DNA of 51,185 bases from positions 1-51,185 of the forward strand of contig CAMLDZ010000010.1 in assembly GCA_946478985.1 (NCBI GenBank), given 5' to 3'. The notes beneath the pieces are model-generated. The model was not told the origin of the DNA. It made no database searches and worked only from the letters and a program-made list of their open reading frames with translations. Each line of letters begins with the position of its first letter. Position 1 is the stretch's first letter. This document shows, piece after piece, positions 48,054 to 51,185 of the stretch. The DNA is from an uncultured Solimonas sp. GTDB taxonomy: Bacteria > Pseudomonadota > Gammaproteobacteria > Nevskiales > Nevskiaceae. A program made the translations under genes and the position numbers.

Positions 48054-49009
48054 CGCCGCGGACCCGATGGCCGCTGCTGCACCGCCACGGCATCGCCCGA
48101 CGGCGGGCCCGCCTGGGCATTGGTGACGGCGCCGGGCGCTTGGGCATGGGTGACGGCGCTGGGCGCTGCCGCCTCGAAGCAATGCTCCGGCGCCGGATAG
48201 GCGCCGGACTTCACCGCACGCACGTAGTCGGCGATCGCCGCCTCGATCGGCCCGGCCTTTTCGCCCGCATCGCGGGCCTGCGCCATGAAGTTCTTGACGA
48301 AGCGCGGCGTACGCCCGACCGTCACCTGCGGCGAGATGCCGAGCACATCCTGCAGCACCAGGATCTGACCATCTACACCGGCACCGGCACCGATGCCGAT
48401 CACCGGCACGGGCGATTCAGCGGCGATGCGCGCACCGAGTTCGGCGGGAATGCACTCCAGCAGCAACAGATCGGCACCGGCCGCGGCGAGCACGCGCGCA
48501 TCGTGCAGCATTGCCTCGGCGGCGACTTCCTCTCGCCCCTGCACCTTGAATGCGCCCATCTTGTGGATGAACTGCGGCTGCAGGCCCAGATGCGCGCAGA
48601 CCGGCACGCCGCGAATCGACAGATACTCGACGATGGCGGCCTGCTCGCGGCCGCCTTCGAGCTTGACCATCTTGGCGCCACCCTCTTGCATCAGCCTTTG
48701 CGAGGCGTCGAGCGCACGATCGAGCGTTGCGTAGGAGAGAAACGGCAGATCGGCGACCAGAAACGCGCGCCGGAGATGCGGCGCGACACAGCGGCTGTGG
48801 TAGACGATGTCATCGACCGTCACCGGCGTCGTGGTGCTGCCGCCGTGAATGACCATGCCCATCGAATCGCCGATCAGCACCAGATCGACGCCGGCGCGAT
48901 CTTCGATCAGTGCGAAGCTGGCGTCGTAACAGGTCAGCGAGGCGATTTTTTCGCCAGCCGCACGCATGCGGCGCAGTTCGGCGATGTTGACTGGCTTGAG
49001 ATTGTCCAT
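48050..49009 (-). CDS. panB: PanB, 3-methyl-2-oxobutanoate hydroxymethyltransferase
   Basis: A 319-residue enzyme starting the pantothenate pathway from alpha-ketoisovalerate. SLTCYDASFA, LVLIGDSMGMVIHGGSTT, the catalytic KLEGG and GIGAGAGVDGQILVLQD are intact. The C-terminus is longer than usual by about 50 residues, low-complexity and Ala/Pro-rich, with a duplicated nine-residue unit. The start ATG 49009 has a GGGAG Shine-Dalgarno. It is the first gene behind the panB tandem-hairpin leader. Confidence 0.97.
   Translation of the reverse strand: MDNLKPVNIAELRRMRAAGEKIASLTCYDASFALIEDRAGVDLVLIGDSMGMVIHGGSTTTPVTVDDIVYHSRCVAPHLRRAFLVADLPFLSYATLDRALDASQRLMQEGGAKMVKLEGGREQAAIVEYLSIRGVPVCAHLGLQPQFIHKMGAFKVQGREEVAAEAMLHDARVLAAAGADLLLLECIPAELGARIAAESPVPVIGIGAGAGVDGQILVLQDVLGISPQVTVGRTPRFVKNFMAQARDAGEKAGPIEAAIADYVRAVKSGAYPAPEHCFEAAAPSAVTHAQAPGAVTNAQAGPPSGDAVAVQQRPSGPRR
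48114..48167. repeat. Tandem duplication of a 27-bp unit within the panB 3' end
   Basis: Units 48114-48140 and 48141-48167 differ at only 2 of 27 positions. They encode two copies of a nine-residue Ala/Val/Thr/Gln stretch in the non-conserved tail of PanB. This looks like a recent slippage duplication kept in frame. Confidence 0.85.
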
Positions 49010-49035
49010 TCCAGGCTCCCGGCTAAGAACAGTCG

Positions 49036-49053
49036 ATGCTCGTCGATGAGCAT
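49036..49053 (-). promoter_or_regulatory. Third hairpin in the panB leader, before the ribosome binding site
   Basis: A perfect 6-bp stem ATGCTC/GAGCAT with a 6-nt loop, ending about 27 nt before the panB ATG. It has no counterpart in the panD leader; it may be an expression platform or incidental. Confidence 0.4.
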
Positions 49054-49066
49054 ACGCAAGACCGTG

Positions 49067-49150
49067 CTAGCGGAGTGACGCGCCGGTGGCCCACCAAGAC
49101 ATGCACGCGGCAGCGAAGGTTTGAAAACGGCGGGCGGCCCAAAAAGACAT
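49067..49150 (-). CDS. Possible upstream ORF of 27 codons in the panB leader
   Basis: An AUG in the loop of the first panB hairpin opens a 27-residue reading frame that passes in frame through the loop AUG of the second hairpin and ends at TAG 49069-49067. It has no clear Shine-Dalgarno. The equivalent loop AUG of panD copy 1 is followed by a stop after one codon, so the peptide is not conserved. Reported as a possible regulatory ORF only. Confidence 0.25.
   Translation of the reverse strand: MSFWAARRFQTFAAACMSWWATGASLR
49082..49111 (-). promoter_or_regulatory. Pan leader hairpin, panB copy 2 (3' copy)
   Basis: Stem GCCG-C-GTG / CAC-CGGC with a one-nt bulge at the same place as panD copy 2 and the identical 15-nt loop CATGTCTTGGTGGGC (49103-49089). 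Two base pairs differ from panD copy 2 by compensatory changes. Confidence 0.7.
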
Positions 49151-49158
49151 ACACCCGT
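49127..49158 (-). promoter_or_regulatory. Pan leader hairpin, panB copy 1 (5' copy)
   Basis: Stem ACGG-GTG / CGC-CCG-CCGT closes the 15-nt loop TATGTCTTTTTGGGC (49151-49137). It has the same 3' CCG bulge as panD copy 1, but its loop is the most divergent of the four. Confidence 0.65.
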
Positions 49159-49174
49159 GCGCGAAGCGCGCGGC

Positions 49175-49202
49175 AGTTTAGCCCAATCCTGCCGGCGGGC
49201 AA
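49175..49202 (-). promoter_or_regulatory. panB promoter
   Basis: TTGCCC (49202-49197, 4 of 6), a 16-bp spacer and TAAACT (49180-49175). The -10 contains the folK stop codon. Spacing and -10 are identical to those of the panD promoter. The leader to the panB ATG would be about 160 nt. Confidence 0.55.
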
Positions 49203-49678
49203 GCCTGCCAGACCGCCAGCCCGCCGCTGCCGATCAGCGCTGCCGCATCGCCGATGCGGCCGACGCCGGGCACCTGCAGATCGGCGGCGATATCGGCCCA
49301 CGGAACCAGCACGAAATTGCGCTGCGCGATGCCCGGGTGCGGCAGCCGCAAAGAATCGGCACAGGATTCCACACCCTCGACGTGCAACAGATCGAGATCG
49401 AGGCTGCGCGGCCCCCATTTGCGATCGCGGACCCGGCCGGTCTCGCGCTCGATCGCCAGCAGGCCGTTCATCAGCTCCTGCGGCGCCAGCGCCGATTCGA
49501 CGATGCAAACGGCATTGCAGTAGTCGGGCTGATCACTGGGCCCCATCGGCGCGCTGCGGTACAGCGGCGACCGCGCAACGACCGTGCCGAGCGAGCTCAG
49601 GCGAGCCAGCGCCCAATGCACGCGCTCGGCCGGATCGCCGAGATTGGCGCCCAGGCCGATATGCGCGCGCCGCTTCAC
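49178..49678 (-). CDS. folK: FolK, 6-hydroxymethyl-7,8-dihydropterin pyrophosphokinase
   Basis: A 166-residue folate-pathway enzyme. The N-terminal GLGANLGDP, the DYCNAV segment (usually DFLNAV) and the signature RKWGPRSLDLDLL are conserved, as is LPHPGIAQRNFVLVPWADI. The start is GTG 49678, overlapping the pcnB stop as GTGA. The pcnB-folK-panB-panC order matches Pseudomonas. The panB promoter lies across its 3' end. Confidence 0.96.
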   Translation of the reverse strand: MKRRAHIGLGANLGDPAERVHWALARLSSLGTVVARSPLYRSAPMGPSDQPDYCNAVCIVESALAPQELMNGLLAIERETGRVRDRKWGPRSLDLDLLHVEGVESCADSLRLPHPGIAQRNFVLVPWADIAADLQVPGVGRIGDAAALIGSGGLAVWQACPPAGLG

Positions 49679-51066
49679 TGTACCGGCGGCGTCGGCTGCT
49701 GCTCGTCAGGCCGGCGGCGGCCGCGGCCACCGCGACGCCGGCGACGCTTGCGCGGGGCGCCGTCGGTACCGAGCTCTTCTTCGTCGCCCTCGCCGCCTGG
49801 CAGCTCGATCCTGGGCAAGGGCGGCAAACCGTTGCCGATCTGCGCTTGCGTCCACCAATCGGCGACCGGCTGCGGCACCTCGCCGGAGCGGGCGCGCAAC
49901 AGGAGGAAGTCGTAAGCGGCGCGAAAGCGCGGATGCGTCAACAAACGCTGCGCGCGACCACCACGGCGCAGATCGAAGCGCGACTGCAAGGCCCAGATCT
50001 CGCGCATCGGCACCGAGAAGCGCTTCGGAATGATCACGTGCTGCTGCGCGCGCGCCAGCACGTCCTCCGACGCCTGGCTGATCGCGACGTTGGCGTGCAC
50101 GCCGCCCTGGCGAACCAGTTCCTCGGAGCGCGTCGCGACGGCCGGCCACAGCAGTGCCGCGTAGAGAAACGCCGGACTGACCGATTGATCGCTGGCAATG
50201 CGCTCGGCGGTATTGGCCAGCGCCGCCTCGAGGAACACGCGCGAGCGCGCGTCCTTCATCGCCTTGTCGACCGGCGGCAGCAGATGCGCCAGCAAGCCGT
50301 GATCGCGCAAACCTTCGAGGTTGGCGACGGCGTCGCGGCACTGCAGCAGCTTGACCAGCTCGTCGAACAGGCGCGCCGCGGGGATCTCGCGCAGCAGCGG
50401 CGCAAGCTTGCGGATCGGCGCCAGCGTCGCCGGCTCGATCGCGAACTTCATCTTGTTGGCGATGCGCACCGCTCGCAGCATGCGCACCGGATCTTCGCGA
50501 AAACGCAGCTCCGGATCGCCGATGAGGCGGATGAGCCCCGCCTTCATGTCGGCCAGGCCGCCGGCGAAATCGACGATCGTGAAGTCGCGGATGTCGTAGT
50601 ACAGCGCGTTGATCGTGAAGTCGCGCCGGAAGGCGTCGGTCTCCAAGGTGCCGTACTCGTTATCGGAGAGGATGCGGCCGGTTTCATCGCGCTCGTGGCT
50701 GTCGGTGATCGGGCCGCGGAAGGTCGTGACCTCGCTGATCTCCGAGCCGAAGCGCACATGCGCGATGACGAAACGGCGGCCGACCAGCCGACAGGAGCGG
50801 AAGACCTGCCGGATCTGCTCCGGCGTCGCGTTGGTCGCGATGTCGAAGTCCTTGGGCTCCATCCCGGCCAGCAGATCGCGCACGCCACCGCCCACGACGT
50901 AGGCTTCAAAGCCTGCGTCCTTGAGTCCGTAAAGAACCTTGAGCGTGCCCGCCGGGAACTGGGAACGGGAAATCGGATGCTCCGCGCGCGGCACCCGTTG
51001 TGGTCCCCGATGACCCGGTCCCTGATTCTTCTTATTGCGCGGCAATAATGCCTTGAGCCAATTCAT
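49675..51066 (-). CDS. pcnB: PcnB, poly(A) polymerase I
   Basis: A 463-residue polymerase that adds 3' oligo(A) tails and promotes RNA decay. The nucleotidyltransferase motif GGGVRDLLAGMEPKDFDIAT with the Asp pair is clear, and RRDFTINALYYD and the RFREDPVRMLRA RNA-binding region follow. The C-terminus ends in an Arg-rich stretch (KRRRRRGGRGRRRPDEQ), longer and more basic than a simple tail and likely RNA-binding. The start is ATG 51066 next to a -10 element, so the mRNA may be nearly leaderless. Some CCA-adding enzymes look similar, but the length and tail fit PcnB. Confidence 0.95.
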   Translation of the reverse strand: MNWLKALLPRNKKNQGPGHRGPQRVPRAEHPISRSQFPAGTLKVLYGLKDAGFEAYVVGGGVRDLLAGMEPKDFDIATNATPEQIRQVFRSCRLVGRRFVIAHVRFGSEISEVTTFRGPITDSHERDETGRILSDNEYGTLETDAFRRDFTINALYYDIRDFTIVDFAGGLADMKAGLIRLIGDPELRFREDPVRMLRAVRIANKMKFAIEPATLAPIRKLAPLLREIPAARLFDELVKLLQCRDAVANLEGLRDHGLLAHLLPPVDKAMKDARSRVFLEAALANTAERIASDQSVSPAFLYAALLWPAVATRSEELVRQGGVHANVAISQASEDVLARAQQHVIIPKRFSVPMREIWALQSRFDLRRGGRAQRLLTHPRFRAAYDFLLLRARSGEVPQPVADWWTQAQIGNGLPPLPRIELPGGEGDEEELGTDGAPRKRRRRRGGRGRRRPDEQQPTPPVQ

Positions 51067-51081
51067 GAGCCGCGTATAATA
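51053..51081. promoter_or_regulatory. Bidirectional promoter of tRNA-Glu and pcnB
   Basis: Plus strand: TTGAGC (51053-51058), 16-bp spacer and a perfect TATAAT (51075-51080) upstream of the tRNA. Minus strand: TATTAT (51081-51076), 9 nt before the pcnB ATG. The -10 sits in a near-perfect 15-bp palindrome, CGCGTATAATACGCG (51071-51085). Confidence 0.75.
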
Positions 51082-51109
51082 CGCGGCCTTCGACAGCATC
51101 AAAAGTTTT

Positions 51110-51185
51110 GCTCCTATCGTCTAGAGGCCTAGGACAGAGCCCTCTCAAGGCTTAAACCCCGGTTCGAATCCGGGTAGGAGCGCCA
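51110..51185 (+). tRNA. tRNA-Glu (anticodon CTC)
   Basis: A 76-nt tRNA with acceptor GCTCCTA/TAGGAGC, anticodon loop CTCTCAA in the GAGCC/GGCTT stem, T-loop GTTCGAATC and encoded CCA at the very end of the window. It reads GAG. A tRNA-Glu with TTC must exist elsewhere to read GAA. Confidence 0.97.

Noticed and set aside
49084..49094. GGTGGCCCACC within the pan motif as a DNA operator
   Set aside because: It is perfect only in one of the four copies; the others break the symmetry while the RNA stem-loop is kept by paired changes.
49082..49111. The four pan-leader repeats as a CRISPR or REP element
   Set aside because: There are only four copies in two pairs 2 kb apart, no spacers of even size and no cas genes. 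They are tied to pan gene starts, unlike REP elements.

Overview
The window is a GC-rich, almost fully coding stretch of a gammaproteobacterial chromosome. Gene content and order fit a relative of the Pseudomonas/Xanthomonadales/Nevskiales part of the class rather than Enterobacteria: HisZ is present, MutL carries an endonuclease-type motif, and the order hfq-hflX-hflK-hflC-DUF2065-hisZ-purA-tRNA-Leu-rnr-rlmB-rpsF is Pseudomonas-like. The genus cannot be fixed from the sequence alone. I see no insertion sequences, prophage, CRISPR or rRNA. Both ends are cut: ahpC is truncated at the left edge, and a complete tRNA-Glu ends exactly at the right edge.

Layout. 1-1.6 kb: divergent ahpC and trxB (peroxide and thiol redox) with an OxyR-like site between them. 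1.6-7.9 kb: a GST-family protein, then five cell-wall enzymes (an NlpC/P60 lipoprotein, an SxxK serine hydrolase, two paralogous YcbB-type L,D-transpeptidases and a YkuD_2-family transpeptidase). 8-9.9 kb: htpG behind a heat-shock-type promoter. 10-13.6 kb: a CecR-like TetR regulator, HlyD lipoprotein, ABC ATPase and ABC-2 permease operon with overlapping stops and starts and a palindromic operator. 13.7-17.7 kb: rpsP-rimM-trmD-rplS and ffh-tlpA. 17.7-20.7 kb: a metallo-beta-lactamase phosphodiesterase-like protein, the YpjD/CcsA-like membrane protein and a CorB/CorC transporter. 20.7-29.9 kb, minus strand: rnr-ompA-like, rlmB, rpsF-rpsR-rplI, dnaB-alr and radA. 30-44 kb: tRNA-Leu, then the amiC/tsaE-nnr-mutL-miaA-hfq-hflX-hflK-hflC-yjeT-hisZ-purA superoperon, with queG divergent. 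44-51 kb: pgi, a TIGR02466-like oxygenase, panD, panC, panB, folK, pcnB and tRNA-Glu.

Most genes are housekeeping. They cover translation and RNA modification (rpsP, rimM, trmD, rplS, miaA, rlmB, tsaE, queG, rnr, pcnB), membrane protein quality control (ffh, hflKC, htpG), replication and repair (dnaB, radA, mutL), cell wall (alr, amiC, L,D-transpeptidases) and cofactors (panBCD, folK, nnr). Coupling is tight: at least twelve junctions are ATGA, GTGA, TGATG or TAATG overlaps.

The most interesting non-coding signal lies in the pantothenate genes. The leaders of panB (49010-49202) and panD (47036-47202) have the same architecture: a promoter with -10 TAAACT and a 16-bp spacer, followed by two tandem hairpins. 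All four hairpins present a 15-nt loop of consensus YATGTCTTDKTGGGC. Compensatory base-pair changes between copies support RNA structure. This looks like a duplicated cis-regulatory RNA controlling vitamin B5 synthesis that I do not recognise as a described family.
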